A stretch of DNA of 64,000 nt from Williamsia sp. CHRR-6 (GCF_018474015.1 NZ_JAHCSG010000004.1:62001-126000); one strand, 5' to 3'. Counted from the stretch's first letter, positions 8,684-17,399 are shown. Made by a program: numbers and translations. The notes: generated from the letters alone by a model not told the origin.

Positions 8684-8692
8684 TGTTAGTCT
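8684..8692 (+). promoter_or_regulatory. Extended -10 promoter candidate for the DUF3068 gene
   Basis: TGTTAGTCT has the extended -10 form (TG, one base, TANNNT). It would start transcription near 8699, leaving a leader of about 70 nt before ATG 8768. A 7-bp hairpin (CCCGGGC 8652-8658 with 8661-8667) lies just upstream in the divergent region. No -35 seen. Confidence 0.35.
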
Positions 8693-8767
8693 CCCTGCGA
8701 AGGAGGCACCGGGCGGGCTACGTGCGCCCCAGGGTCTCGATCACGACGATCAAGGAGCGTACGCACC

Positions 8768-10105
8768 ATGGCCAGTGGCCGCCTGTCGGTGAAAGAACTC
8801 GTGGGGCCGGTGCTCATCTTCGTCGGAGCCCTGCTGTTGGTCGTGGCGATCGCGCTGCCGCTGTACCTGGTGGGTCAGCTGAAGAAGGCCCCGATGGACA
8901 CCGACTACACCACGGTGTCGGCGGCGCAGCGAGTCGACGGAGTGGGCACCGATGCGTTGCCTGCGCAGATCCTCAACCCGTGTTCGCTGACGTCGGACAA
9001 GCCCGAGGTGTCCGACGCCGCGCTGACCCGTCAGCAGCGGGTGGTCGCCGTCAAGCCTGCTGGTTCGTCGAAGATCACCTACCAGGCCGGTACGTCGATC
9101 AAGATCGACAAGGTCGCGATCTCCGGTGAGACCGTCACCCCCAGCGCCGACGCCAGCGGCGGCGGCTGCCTGGGTTCGCTGTACTCGGCCACCAAGGATC
9201 GTGTGACCACCGACCGTACCTCCGGTGAGGCCAAGGTCAGCGGTGGCGGCAGCTCCGAGGTGCTCGTCGACTCCGCCGACAAGTCGATCACCATCCCCGA
9301 CCGCAAGGGTCTGCAGTACCGCTTCCCCTTCGACGCCGAGAAGAAGTCGGGTTACCTGTACTTCGACCTGACCACCCGCACCTCGAGCCCCCTGAAGTTC
9401 GTCGACACCGCCGAGGTGAGTGGTGTGAAGGTCAACCACTACCGCGTGGAGGTACCCGAGGCCGACCTGGGCAACCAGCAAGGCGCCAACGGTCAGCCGT
9501 TGGCCGGGGCCACCCTGAGCAAGCCCGCCGCGTTCTTCGGTGGGTTCCCCGGCATCGACAAGGCACAGGCGTTGACCGCCAACCTGTTCCACAAGGGCAC
9601 CTACGACCTGTACGTGGACCCCAAGACCGGCACCATCATCAACACCCGTGAGCGGATCGAGGAGTACTACAAGTTCTCCGGCATCAGCGACGACTCCCCC
9701 GCCGCCCTGCGTGACTACAAGCTGACCAAGCTCGACGTCACCTTTGCCTACGACCAGAAGACACAGGAGTCGCGCGCATCTGCCGCCAAGGATCAGCAGT
9801 CGCCGATCACCCTGTGGGGCCGCTGGTTGCCGATCCTGTTCGGCGTGCTGGGTCTGGTCGCCCTCATCGGCGGCATCGTGGTGCTGTTCCGCTCGCCGGC
9901 TACCGCCGGTGGCGGCGCCGACGACGACCCCTACTACCCGGTGGCCACCCCGGACGACGCCAATCGGTTCCGTGACGTGGGCGACGCACCGACCACCACC
10001 ATCCCGAACCTCAGCAAGGACACCGGCGGAACCGAGGGCGGCTACGACGAGGACCCGACCCAGAACATCCCGCGTCAGGACTGGACCGACCCCGACAAGC
10101 GCTAG
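8768..10105 (+). CDS. DUF3068 membrane protein, MmpA-like (Rv0227c-like)
   Basis: 445-aa protein with one membrane helix near each end (about 13-35 and 365-387) and a large extracytoplasmic domain between, followed by an acidic Pro/Thr-rich cytoplasmic tail. This is the DUF3068 layout. From memory, the C. glutamicum homologue was named MmpA and is needed for efficient surface transport of trehalose lipids; the role here is by analogy. AAGGAG stands 11 nt before the ATG, unlike most genes of this locus. Codon choice is strongly biased to C/G-ending codons (AAG, GAC, CTG), suggesting high expression. A second DUF3068 gene lies at 12022. Confidence 0.85.
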   Translation: MASGRLSVKELVGPVLIFVGALLLVVAIALPLYLVGQLKKAPMDTDYTTVSAAQRVDGVGTDALPAQILNPCSLTSDKPEVSDAALTRQQRVVAVKPAGSSKITYQAGTSIKIDKVAISGETVTPSADASGGGCLGSLYSATKDRVTTDRTSGEAKVSGGGSSEVLVDSADKSITIPDRKGLQYRFPFDAEKKSGYLYFDLTTRTSSPLKFVDTAEVSGVKVNHYRVEVPEADLGNQQGANGQPLAGATLSKPAAFFGGFPGIDKAQALTANLFHKGTYDLYVDPKTGTIINTRERIEEYYKFSGISDDSPAALRDYKLTKLDVTFAYDQKTQESRASAAKDQQSPITLWGRWLPILFGVLGLVALIGGIVVLFRSPATAGGGADDDPYYPVATPDDANRFRDVGDAPTTTIPNLSKDTGGTEGGYDEDPTQNIPRQDWTDPDKR

Positions 10106-10119
10106 CGCACCTCGCTGAG

Positions 10120-10704
10120 GTGGTTCTGCTCGACGTAACCGTCCCCGACAAGTCGGCCGGCTCCCGCCTCGGCGGTGCGCCGCCGAAATGGTTCGACGGC
10201 AACGATGTGCTCGACAGTCATCACTACCTGTTGACCCTCGAGTCGGGTCTCACCGAGTGGCAGTGCGGGCGAGAGGCATCGGTGTTCGTCAGGCGGGACT
10301 TCGAGTTCGGCGCATCCGATGCAGCGCTCGAGTACCCGGACATCCCGATCCGAACCGTGTTGCATCCGCCTTCACCGCGCAGTTCGCGATCGCGCGGTCG
10401 TCACCCAGGGTTGGCGAGCATGGCGTTGACGGTTCGTGATCGCGAGGACGCCCAGGCACCGTTTCTCCGGGTGGGTGAGCCGCGCGTCCTCATCCAGAAC
10501 GAGCCTTCCTACGCGAGCGCTGTCGAGGCCGACGGACACCGGTTCCTGTTTCAGCTCGACGAAGACGGCTGGCCGGTCCCGCCGTCGCCGGCGGGCGAGG
10601 TCGTCGACCAGTACTTGTTCGGATACGGCTCGGTGTACTTCTACGGTTCGCCGGGACCTCGTGGATGCATCGACGACGTCGTGGTCGGCTTCTTCGACTT
10701 CTAG
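10120..10704 (+). CDS. Hypothetical protein between DUF3068 and flippase genes
   Basis: 194-aa soluble protein, not recognised. It starts with GTG 14 bp after the DUF3068 gene, so it may be co-transcribed. The C-terminal part (about 125-194) is rich in Gly and aromatics, with FQLDEDGWP, YLFGYGSVYFYG and a terminal GFFDF. This loosely recalls small DUF1963-like or immunity-type proteins; that is only an impression. A Ser/Arg-rich stretch lies mid-protein. No signal peptide or membrane helix. The stop codon overlaps the stop of the flippase gene on the other strand. It is absent from the matching M. tuberculosis locus as I remember it, so an acquired gene is possible. Confidence 0.6.
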   Translation: MVLLDVTVPDKSAGSRLGGAPPKWFDGNDVLDSHHYLLTLESGLTEWQCGREASVFVRRDFEFGASDAALEYPDIPIRTVLHPPSPRSSRSRGRHPGLASMALTVRDREDAQAPFLRVGEPRVLIQNEPSYASAVEADGHRFLFQLDEDGWPVPPSPAGEVVDQYLFGYGSVYFYGSPGPRGCIDDVVVGFFDF

Positions 10705-11933
10705 GTGCCCTCCACGCCAGGCGAGACGCAAGCAGCGCCGGGTCGCAACGCGAGGGCCACGGTCAGGGTCGCCGAGACCGCCGCGGCACCGGCTGCGATC
10801 ACCGCGAGGCCGGCCACCGAGTGCGCCAGGGTGAGCATCAGCAGCACCTCGACGACGACCACCACCCAGGCGACCACGGAGATATGGGTGCGGTGGCGTG
10901 CGATGGCGGCCAACAGCGCCACCTGCAGCACCGCCAGCGCGGCACCGGTGAGGGCGAACAGCCACAACAGTCCGGCCACCGGTCGGTAGTCCGGGCCGAC
11001 GACGACCGGAACCAGCGGGCCCCCGATCAGCGCGGCCAGCGCGCTCGCCCCGCCCAACACCACGAGGACCGCGACCGATCGGCGCAGCGCTCGGGGCGAG
11101 CGTTGCGCATCGGCGAGGCGGGGGAACACCACCAGCGCGACGGCCTGCGGCAACCAGAACGCCACCTTGGTGGCGATGGTGCCCAGCGCGTACACCCCGG
11201 AGTCGTTGGCGCTCAACACTACTCGCGCCATCACCAGATCGATCGACGAAGCCACCACCAGCACCAGCTGCACCTGGGTGGCCTGCACCACCGACACCAC
11301 CGACATCGCCGCCGACGCGCGCGCTTCCGATATGACGCCCCCGACCGATGTTGCGCCCCCGATTGCCCGCCACCCCACCACCGCGGCCGCCACCGCCGTA
11401 CCCGTCGCCGAAGCCGCCAACGCACCGGCCGGCCCGGCGCCGGCCGCCAGCACCGCGATCGCCGGTATGGCCCGCACCATCCCGACCATGGCGATCACCC
11501 AGGCCAACGTGTGGAACTGGTTGTGGCCCTGCAGGATTCCCTGACCAACCGAGATGAGGACCAGCAGGGGCGCACATGTGAACGCTGCGAGGGTGGCCCA
11601 GAACCCGGTGTGCGCGATCGCCATCATCGGCCACAGCGCCACTGCGGCCATCACCGACACCACCGCTGCTGTCCGCAGGCCCAGCGCCACGATCACCCGC
11701 ACCGGGGTACCGGTGACCATCTCTCGCGCGGCCACCGCCTGTAACGCCAGCGCAGGCACCCCGAGGATGAGGATGGACTGCAGCAGCACCGCGAACTCGC
11801 CGTACGCATCCGGCGCCAACCAGCGTGAGGCAGGCAGATGCACCAGGTAGGCGGCCACATTGGCCACCATCGACCCCACTGCGACCTGCCCGAGGGCGGT
11901 CAACGTGGATGACGTGCGTGCGGAGGTGACCAT
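10701..11933 (-). CDS. MOP-superfamily polysaccharide flippase (Wzx-like)
   Basis: 410-aa membrane protein with about twelve hydrophobic helices and little soluble sequence. The N-terminal part (ASRWLAPDAYGEFAVLLQS) has the pattern of oligosaccharide flippases of the MOP/Wzx group, where a conserved L-x-P-x-x-[YF]-G motif follows helix one. Such proteins move lipid-linked sugars across the inner membrane; the cargo is unknown. It is encoded opposite to its neighbours and sits between the two DUF3068 genes. I do not recall an equivalent in M. tuberculosis at this place. The start at 11933 is taken because it leaves the upstream region free for the 12022 gene. Confidence 0.75.
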   Translation of the reverse strand: MVTSARTSSTLTALGQVAVGSMVANVAAYLVHLPASRWLAPDAYGEFAVLLQSILILGVPALALQAVAAREMVTGTPVRVIVALGLRTAAVVSVMAAVALWPMMAIAHTGFWATLAAFTCAPLLVLISVGQGILQGHNQFHTLAWVIAMVGMVRAIPAIAVLAAGAGPAGALAASATGTAVAAAVVGWRAIGGATSVGGVISEARASAAMSVVSVVQATQVQLVLVVASSIDLVMARVVLSANDSGVYALGTIATKVAFWLPQAVALVVFPRLADAQRSPRALRRSVAVLVVLGGASALAALIGGPLVPVVVGPDYRPVAGLLWLFALTGAALAVLQVALLAAIARHRTHISVVAWVVVVVEVLLMLTLAHSVAGLAVIAAGAAAVSATLTVALALRPGAACVSPGVEGT

Positions 11934-12009
11934 CGAGCATCGATGGTGTCAGAAGGTGGCGGTGACGGTGCCGCCAGGCATCCGACCGGCGTCTCGATGG
12001 CGCGGACCC

Positions 12010-12015
12010 TACGAT
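12010..12015 (+). promoter_or_regulatory. -10 box of leaderless DUF3068 paralogue
   Basis: TACGAT (TANNNT) ends exactly 6 nt before ATG 12022, so the transcript would begin at about the first codon. Confidence 0.45.
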
Positions 12016-12021
12016 TCGACC

Positions 12022-13071
12022 ATGGCGTCCATGATCGCGGGGCACGACGACGAGACCGGCTCGAACGACGCCACCGCCGCAACCCCGCCGCGCGACACCC
12101 GCTGGTCGGCTGCGACGGGTCGCCGCGTGGGCCTCGGCGCGGTCTTCGCGGCGACCTTCCTGATGTCGACAGCGGTCCTGCTGCCCACGGTCACCGTCCC
12201 GACTCTGAAGAAGCTCCCCTCAGATCTGGACCGCAGCGCCAACCTCGAGGCCACCGACGCACAGGTCCTCGACATCCCGCGCTTGATCCGAGGGGATCTG
12301 CGACCCGACACCGGGGTGCCGTTGCGTCTGGACGCCCGAGTCACCACGGCCGAACCGACCGACGACCGCACGGTGACGTTCGTCGCCACCCAGCGCATGA
12401 TCCGCACCGACCGCATCGGCGGAGAACGTGTGGTCAACGGTTTCGTCGACTGGGTGACCTTGGATCGTCGCTCGACCAAACCCGTCACCGGCGGCGTAGC
12501 ACGCACCCAGTACACCGACGACCCTCCGGTGGACCTGCCGCGCAGTGGATATCAATACACGTTCCCATTCGACACGGGGAAACGGGACTACGACTACTAC
12601 GACCCGGGCGCCCAGGTGAGCACCCCGGCGGTCTACCTCGATGATCGCCGCACCATCGGCGGGTTGCGGGTCTATCACTTCCGGCAGGTCATCCCGGTCC
12701 GCGACGTCTCCAGCCCGCAGCGGGCCGGCAGCCGATTGAAGATCCCGGTGGTCATCGCAGGGCGCACACGCGACGTGGACATGAACCTGTCCTACGGCGT
12801 CTCCCGCGAGATCTGGGTGGAACCGCGCACCGGGATCATGATGGACCGCACCGAGAACATCGACGTCCGCTATGTCGGAGGCGGGGTCTCGGTGCAGCTG
12901 ATCAAGGCACGGCTGCACTACACCGAGAAGCAGGCCCGCGACCTACGGTCCACAGCGCAGGAGGCCACACTGCAGCTGGAGTTGGGACGCCGCTGGATCC
13001 CGATCGGCCTGGGTGCCCTGGGTCTGGCCTGCCTGATCGGTGGGGGCGTAGTGCTGCGCCGCCCGCGCTGA
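12022..13071 (+). CDS. DUF3068 membrane protein, second paralogue
   Basis: 349-aa paralogue of the 8768 gene with the same plan: N-terminal helix (about 36-58), extracytoplasmic domain with the shared QYTFPFDTGKRDYDYYD block (compare QYRFPFDAEKKSGYLYFD in the other copy), and a C-terminal helix just before the end. It lacks the acidic cytoplasmic tail of the first copy. The start is ATG 12022, supported by TACGAT 6 nt upstream; upstream codons in the same frame run across the divergent flippase gene and are not believed. It is followed after 58 bp by the Rv0226c-like gene. Likely role: envelope lipid transport alongside TmaT and MtrP (inference). Confidence 0.8.
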   Translation: MASMIAGHDDETGSNDATAATPPRDTRWSAATGRRVGLGAVFAATFLMSTAVLLPTVTVPTLKKLPSDLDRSANLEATDAQVLDIPRLIRGDLRPDTGVPLRLDARVTTAEPTDDRTVTFVATQRMIRTDRIGGERVVNGFVDWVTLDRRSTKPVTGGVARTQYTDDPPVDLPRSGYQYTFPFDTGKRDYDYYDPGAQVSTPAVYLDDRRTIGGLRVYHFRQVIPVRDVSSPQRAGSRLKIPVVIAGRTRDVDMNLSYGVSREIWVEPRTGIMMDRTENIDVRYVGGGVSVQLIKARLHYTEKQARDLRSTAQEATLQLELGRRWIPIGLGALGLACLIGGGVVLRRPR

Positions 13072-13115
13072 GCGTCTGCACCAACCGCAGCGTCGCGACC
13101 GGCCTGAGCGTCACC

Positions 13116-13121
13116 TAGGGT
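13116..13121 (+). promoter_or_regulatory. -10 box of Rv0226c-like gene
   Basis: TAGGGT (TANNNT) ends 8 nt before ATG 13130, again pointing to a leaderless or nearly leaderless message. Confidence 0.45.
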
Positions 13122-13129
13122 CGACACCC

Positions 13130-14839
13130 ATGACCCGCCGTCGTGAGCTGCTCGGGCTGACGGCCATCAGTGTGGGTACCGCCCTCGCCGTCACCGCCCC
13201 GCTGCTCGGCGGCGGCTACCTGCTCTACCGCGACGCGGTGTCCACCCCCCGCAGCTACATCACCGACACCGCGTTGGGTATCACCGACTCCCCCGCCCGC
13301 GCGGTGCCGCAGGACTGGGTGATCGCGTTGGCCAGCGCAGTTGTCGACGGTGGTGTGGTTGTCGCCGGGTTGACGCTGGCGGCGCTGGTGCTGGCCGGCG
13401 TGGGGGCGGGCTGCCTGGCTCGGGTGGTACTGCCTGGGTCGGGGTGGGCGGGCTCGTACGCGGCGGCCATCCTGGCGATCTGGAATCCCTTTGTCGCCGA
13501 ACGCCTGTTGCAGGGTCAGTGGAGCCTGCTGATCGGCTACGCCGCCCTGTGCCCGATCATCCTGGCCGCCATGGGTTTTCGTCGTAGACCGGGTGTGGTG
13601 ACCGGCGGGGCCGTGTTGGGGTGGGCGGCGGTGGCCGCGTTCACTCCCACTGGCGGTCTGCTGGCGGTGCTCACGGTGTTGGCGGTGGCAGTGATCCCGC
13701 TGCTGCGGGCTCACCGATTCACCGACAGCGCAACAGCTTTCGCACTCGCAGCGATCGTCAACCTGCCGTGGGTGGTGGCCTCGGCTGTCTCGTCGGCGGC
13801 ACTGACATCCGATGGCGGGGCGGTGGATGCCTTCGCCGCCCGAGCCGAACCGGCGCTGGGCACGCTGGGCACTCTGGCCGGCCTGGGCGGTATCTGGAAC
13901 GCCGACGCGGTACCGGGCACCCGCACCACCGGGTGGGCCCTGGTGGCCACTGGATGCCTGCTGGCGGTGGTGGCGGTGGGTGCTCCAGGTTTGTGGCGGC
14001 GGCGGCATCGTCTACCGGTGGTGGTGGAAACTGCCACGCTGGCAGTGACGGCGCTGCTCGTGATCGCATTGGCCGCCACCGGTCCGGGTCGAATCGTGCT
14101 GCGTGCGCTGATCGAGGTGGCGCCCGGTGCCGGCCTGCTACGTGACACCAGCAAGTTCGTGGCGCTGGCGGTTCCGGCCTACGCCTTGGCTGCGGCTGCG
14201 GCGGTCGGGGTGCTGGGACAGTTCGTCCCGCGCGGGTTGGGGCTGATCGGGGTGGCCGCGCTGGTGGTACTGCCGCTGCCCGATCTCGCGGGGCTCGGCG
14301 GCACAGTGCACACGGTCAGCTATCCCCGCGACTTCGACGCCGTCGCCCGCATCGTCAGCGCCGACGACGGGGACATGCTGGTGCTGCCGCCGGGCATCAA
14401 CCGGCGGTTCGCGTTCACCGACGGGGTGGTGTCGCTGGATCCGACACCCCGGCTGGTTCGAGCATCAGTGCTGCTCGACGGCGGGCTGCGAGTGAACGGT
14501 CGCGTCATCGACGCGCCGGGCGACCGCTCGCGGGCCACCCTGGCGACCCGCGCGGCCACCGCGCCCGCGCCCGGTCGCGCGCTGGCCGCCCTCGGGGTGG
14601 GGTGGGTGGTGTGGGAACGCAGCACCTCCGCGCGTCCCACCGGCTTGCCGATCGCCTACCGGGGCACCGATCTCGAGCTGTACCGCGTGCCCGACGCCGC
14701 CGATCGCGGCGCTGGATCGGCCGCACGGGTGGCTGCGTGGGCGGCGCATCTGGCGTGGCTGGCGATGCTGGTGGCCGGCGCTGGGTGCGGTGTGCTCAGG
14801 GCGCGACGGGTTGCGCCGGTGCCGCCGAGCAGTCGCTGA
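13130..14839 (+). CDS. Polytopic membrane protein (Rv0226c-like)
   Basis: 569-aa protein, mostly hydrophobic, with about 12-13 predicted helices and a soluble C-terminal part. The first loop (YRDAVSTPRSYITDTALGI) and the NPFVAERLLQGQWSLLIGYA stretch after the third helix are the recognisable conserved parts. Position, length and neighbours match Rv0226c (576 aa). Topology resembles GT-C-like or YfhO-like membrane proteins, but no catalytic residue can be assigned. Part of the conserved trehalose-mycolate transport locus; its molecular role is unknown. It overlaps the glycosyltransferase gene by 44 bp tail to tail. Confidence 0.75.
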   Translation: MTRRRELLGLTAISVGTALAVTAPLLGGGYLLYRDAVSTPRSYITDTALGITDSPARAVPQDWVIALASAVVDGGVVVAGLTLAALVLAGVGAGCLARVVLPGSGWAGSYAAAILAIWNPFVAERLLQGQWSLLIGYAALCPIILAAMGFRRRPGVVTGGAVLGWAAVAAFTPTGGLLAVLTVLAVAVIPLLRAHRFTDSATAFALAAIVNLPWVVASAVSSAALTSDGGAVDAFAARAEPALGTLGTLAGLGGIWNADAVPGTRTTGWALVATGCLLAVVAVGAPGLWRRRHRLPVVVETATLAVTALLVIALAATGPGRIVLRALIEVAPGAGLLRDTSKFVALAVPAYALAAAAAVGVLGQFVPRGLGLIGVAALVVLPLPDLAGLGGTVHTVSYPRDFDAVARIVSADDGDMLVLPPGINRRFAFTDGVVSLDPTPRLVRASVLLDGGLRVNGRVIDAPGDRSRATLATRAATAPAPGRALAALGVGWVVWERSTSARPTGLPIAYRGTDLELYRVPDAADRGAGSAARVAAWAAHLAWLAMLVAGAGCGVLRARRVAPVPPSSR

Positions 14840-15989
14840 CCGGTCGGGCACACACCTGGTTCACCACGTCGAGCACCACGTCGGTGGTAGCCGCCCACGA
14901 ATACCGGGCCGCCCGCCGCTGCGCCGCCCGCCCCAGTTCACGTCGATGCTCGGCGTCGAGCAGCAATTGTTCTGCGCTGCGAGTCATGTCGTCGTTGTCG
15001 TGCGCCAGCAGCCCGGTCACCCGATCGACGATGGAGTCGGTGAGACCCCGTGAGGCGTGGTAGCCGATGGTGGGCACCCCATGTTGGGCGGCTTCGATGA
15101 CCGCGAGACCCCAGCCCTCGGTGCGCGACGGCATCAGGTGCACATCACAACCGGCGATGATCTGGTGTTTGCGAACCTCATCGACGTGCCCATGAAAGGT
15201 GACGTGCGGAACCACATCCAGCTCGGTGAGCATGGCGCGCAAGCGATCTCGCCACCAGCCGTCGCCGACCACGTGCAGGTGCACGTCGTGGCCGCGACGA
15301 CGCAACGTGGCCAACGTGGTGATCGCGTCCTCGATCTGTTTGTGCGGCACCAGCCGCGACACCACGCACAATCGCAGTCCCGGCGCACCGGCCAACCCGA
15401 GCGGCCCCGGCAGCACGGGGATGGGATCGATGCCGTTGCGGGCCACAGTGATCCGTTCGCCTTCCACACCCAGCGCGCGCAGGTCGGCGGCCGAGGGATC
15501 GGAGACGGTGAGGTAGCGGTTGCGGCGGTGCGCGCGCGGGGACACCGTCGACTCCAGGAACCACCCGATGCGGCCCAACAGCCGACCGGCCACCGGCCAC
15601 TGCGCTCGGTGGCAGTGATGCACCAACAGCACCGTCGGCGCGTCGGCCACGAGCGTGGCGAAGAACGGGATGCCGTTCTGGGTGTCGATGACGGCATCGA
15701 AGCGGCGCCCGGCCAGCGGGCCGCGACCGAGTCGTCCGGCGGCGATGGCAAGCAGCGCGCGCGGGTACACCGACAGCCGACCGCCGCCGCGGCTGACGAA
15801 CATTCCGTCGACGGTCTCGCTGCGCGGCGCGCCTGGGTAGGACGCGGTGCGGTAGGTGACCGCTACGCCGCGGCGGGCCAGCTCAGCGCCCACCCGTTCC
15901 AAGTAACGCTCGCTGCCCCCACCCTGGGGGTGCCCGCTGTCCCGCCAGCACAGCAGCAACACCTCGCGGGGTGCGGGCTGCGGATTCAC
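14796..15989 (-). CDS. GT4-family glycosyltransferase (Rv0225-like)
   Basis: 397-aa cytoplasmic retaining glycosyltransferase of the GT-B fold. The N-terminal Gly-rich acceptor loop (HPQGGGSERYLERVG) and the C-terminal EX7E motif within PSRTEGWGLAVIEAAQHG are clear, as is the VSRLVPHKQIEDAI donor-site segment. The start is GTG 15989; TACCCT on the minus strand (16001-15996) ends 6 nt before it. Divergent from mtrP with 51 bp between starts, the same arrangement as Rv0225/Rv0224c. The sugar and acceptor are unknown; a lipid or trehalose-mycolate-related acceptor is a guess from context. Confidence 0.85.
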   Translation of the reverse strand: MNPQPAPREVLLLCWRDSGHPQGGGSERYLERVGAELARRGVAVTYRTASYPGAPRSETVDGMFVSRGGGRLSVYPRALLAIAAGRLGRGPLAGRRFDAVIDTQNGIPFFATLVADAPTVLLVHHCHRAQWPVAGRLLGRIGWFLESTVSPRAHRRNRYLTVSDPSAADLRALGVEGERITVARNGIDPIPVLPGPLGLAGAPGLRLCVVSRLVPHKQIEDAITTLATLRRRGHDVHLHVVGDGWWRDRLRAMLTELDVVPHVTFHGHVDEVRKHQIIAGCDVHLMPSRTEGWGLAVIEAAQHGVPTIGYHASRGLTDSIVDRVTGLLAHDNDDMTRSAEQLLLDAEHRRELGRAAQRRAARYSWAATTDVVLDVVNQVCARPVSDCSAAPAQPVAP

Positions 15990-16028
15990 CCCGAGAGGGT
16001 ATCCCGCAGCGCCGGCGAGTCACCGCAG

Positions 16029-16034
16029 TAGGGT
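16029..16034 (+). promoter_or_regulatory. -10 box of mtrP
   Basis: TAGGGT ends 6 nt before GTG 16041. With TACCCT facing the other way at 16001-15996, the 51-bp divergent region holds two short leaderless-type promoters. Confidence 0.45.
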
Positions 16035-16040
16035 GCAGCG

Positions 16041-16820
16041 GTGCCGTCCTCGATCCCCCAGCACGGTGCCGCGCGTTTCGCCCACCGGGCCACTCTGCGT
16101 CGGGCGGCGGGCCTGCTGAACGATTTCCGCTATGAGCAACCCGACCCGGACCGCTTCTACTCGGCGTTGGCGCGTGACTCGGTGGAGTTGATCGGCGACC
16201 TCTACCCCGGCGACCTGGCCGGCGCGGTGATCCTCGACGTGGGTGGCGGCCCCGGTTACTTCGCCGAGGGGTTCCGGGAGCGGGGCGCGCACTACGTATC
16301 GGTGGAACCCGACCCGGACGAGATGCACGCCGCCGCACTGCCGCACCGGGCCACGGTGCGGGCCTCTGGGATGGCGTTGCCGTTTGCCGACGGATCAGTC
16401 GACGTCGCGTTCTCGTCGAATGTCGTTGAGCACGTGCGTGATCCATGGCAGATGGGCTCAGAGATGATCCGAGTGACCCGGCCCGGCGGCGTGGCGGTCA
16501 TCAGCTACACCCTCTGGTACGGACCGTTCGGTGGCCACGAGATGGGGTTGTGGCACTACCTCGGTGGGGCGCGCGCTGCTCGCCGCTACACCCGCATACA
16601 TGGCCATCCACCCAAAAACCTCTACGGCACCAGCCTGTTCAAGGTGACCGCCACCGACGGATTACGTTGGGCTCGTTCAGTTCCCGCCACCGATGCGCGA
16701 CTGGTCGCCGCGTTCCCGCGGTACCTGCCGCGCTGGATGTGGTGGGTGATGCGGGTGCCGATCCTGCGAGAACTGTTGGGCAGCAACCTGGTCTTGGTAT
16801 TCACCCGCTCACACCATTGA
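16041..16820 (+). CDS. mtrP: MtrP-like class I SAM methyltransferase (Rv0224c-like)
   Basis: 259-aa methyltransferase with the Rossmann SAM motif ILDVGGGPGYFAEGF at about 70-84, an acidic motif-II segment (VSVEPD) and the post-I SNVVEHVRDPW block. The N-terminal FAHRATLRRAAGLLNDFRYE stretch matches Rv0224c as I remember it. The corynebacterial homologue was named MtrP and is linked to trehalose monomycolate transport; whether it truly methylates, and what, is not settled as far as I know. GTG start supported by TAGGGT 6 nt upstream. Last gene of the conserved locus; the DNA beyond it has lower G+C. Confidence 0.85.
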   Translation: MPSSIPQHGAARFAHRATLRRAAGLLNDFRYEQPDPDRFYSALARDSVELIGDLYPGDLAGAVILDVGGGPGYFAEGFRERGAHYVSVEPDPDEMHAAALPHRATVRASGMALPFADGSVDVAFSSNVVEHVRDPWQMGSEMIRVTRPGGVAVISYTLWYGPFGGHEMGLWHYLGGARAARRYTRIHGHPPKNLYGTSLFKVTATDGLRWARSVPATDARLVAAFPRYLPRWMWWVMRVPILRELLGSNLVLVFTRSHH

Positions 16821-16874
16821 GCAGTCGGGCCGGTGGCGATCAAAGGAAATATCTGAACGATATCAAGGGTCAAC

Positions 16875-16880
16875 TACTGT
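16875..16880 (+). promoter_or_regulatory. -10 box of hypothetical gene 16887
   Basis: TACTGT ends 6 nt before GTG 16887. No -35 is evident; a leaderless start is likely. Confidence 0.35.
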
Positions 16881-16886
16881 AGGACC

Positions 16887-17399
16887 GTGGTGCTCCGCTT
16901 CTGTACTGATATCAGCCCGGCCGATTGGATCGTGAAGGCATCTATCGCGTGGGAGGATTTGGTGACCCTCGGTCCACCCGGGTTCGAGTGCTACTTGACG
17001 GTCCTCCCCGAGCCAGGACCCGATGCCCTGGATCAGGCGGACATTGTCGCGGCCATCTGCAACGCACTTTGCTCGCAGACACAGCGATCTGCGCCTCTCT
17101 ATTTCTGCCTGTGGGACGGATGGCCCGGCCTGGTCGCACCCGAACCAGGAGGTGCGAGGATCACTGTTTCGCATAGGAGATATCACCTCTTCAGGGGGGA
17201 TATTCACGATATCGGCCGTTGGCAAACGAAGCGCGGGTACTGTCCGCCTGCCGCGTTCACCTGGCCTGAAGACAAATCGTGGGTTGTGACTAGCGACGTA
17301 GATCAGCCCGGGGTGGGGGTCGCTGGCAGGAGAAGGTCACTCCAAGCTTTACAGCCGCACGGAACCACAGTGCAAACAGTGCGGCAAACGGAGCGATAA
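16887..17399 (+). CDS. Hypothetical protein, possibly degenerate at the C-terminus
   Basis: 170-aa protein of no recognised family. It has the layout of a group of actinobacterial proteins in which an aromatic LWDG block is followed by RYHLFRG and then WPEDKSWVVTSDVD; here these lie at about 95-99, 117-123 and 144-157. After that, the usual YVGGS-type ending is replaced by GVGVAGRRRSLQAL and a tail that looks random, so the 3' end may be frameshifted or decayed. Base composition is visibly less G+C-rich than the neighbours. GTG start chosen from the -10 box at 16875. Confidence 0.5.
   Translation: MVLRFCTDISPADWIVKASIAWEDLVTLGPPGFECYLTVLPEPGPDALDQADIVAAICNALCSQTQRSAPLYFCLWDGWPGLVAPEPGGARITVSHRRYHLFRGDIHDIGRWQTKRGYCPPAAFTWPEDKSWVVTSDVDQPGVGVAGRRRSLQALQPHGTTVQTVRQTER

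Noticed and set aside
6741-8792. Plus-strand open frame of 683 codons
   Set aside because: Overlaps aftD in another frame and then runs antisense through tmaT; Arg/Gly/His-rich with no domain.
11860-12021. Upstream extension of the second DUF3068 gene
   Set aside because: Crosses the divergent flippase start; the -10 box at 12010 and the protein alignment support ATG 12022.
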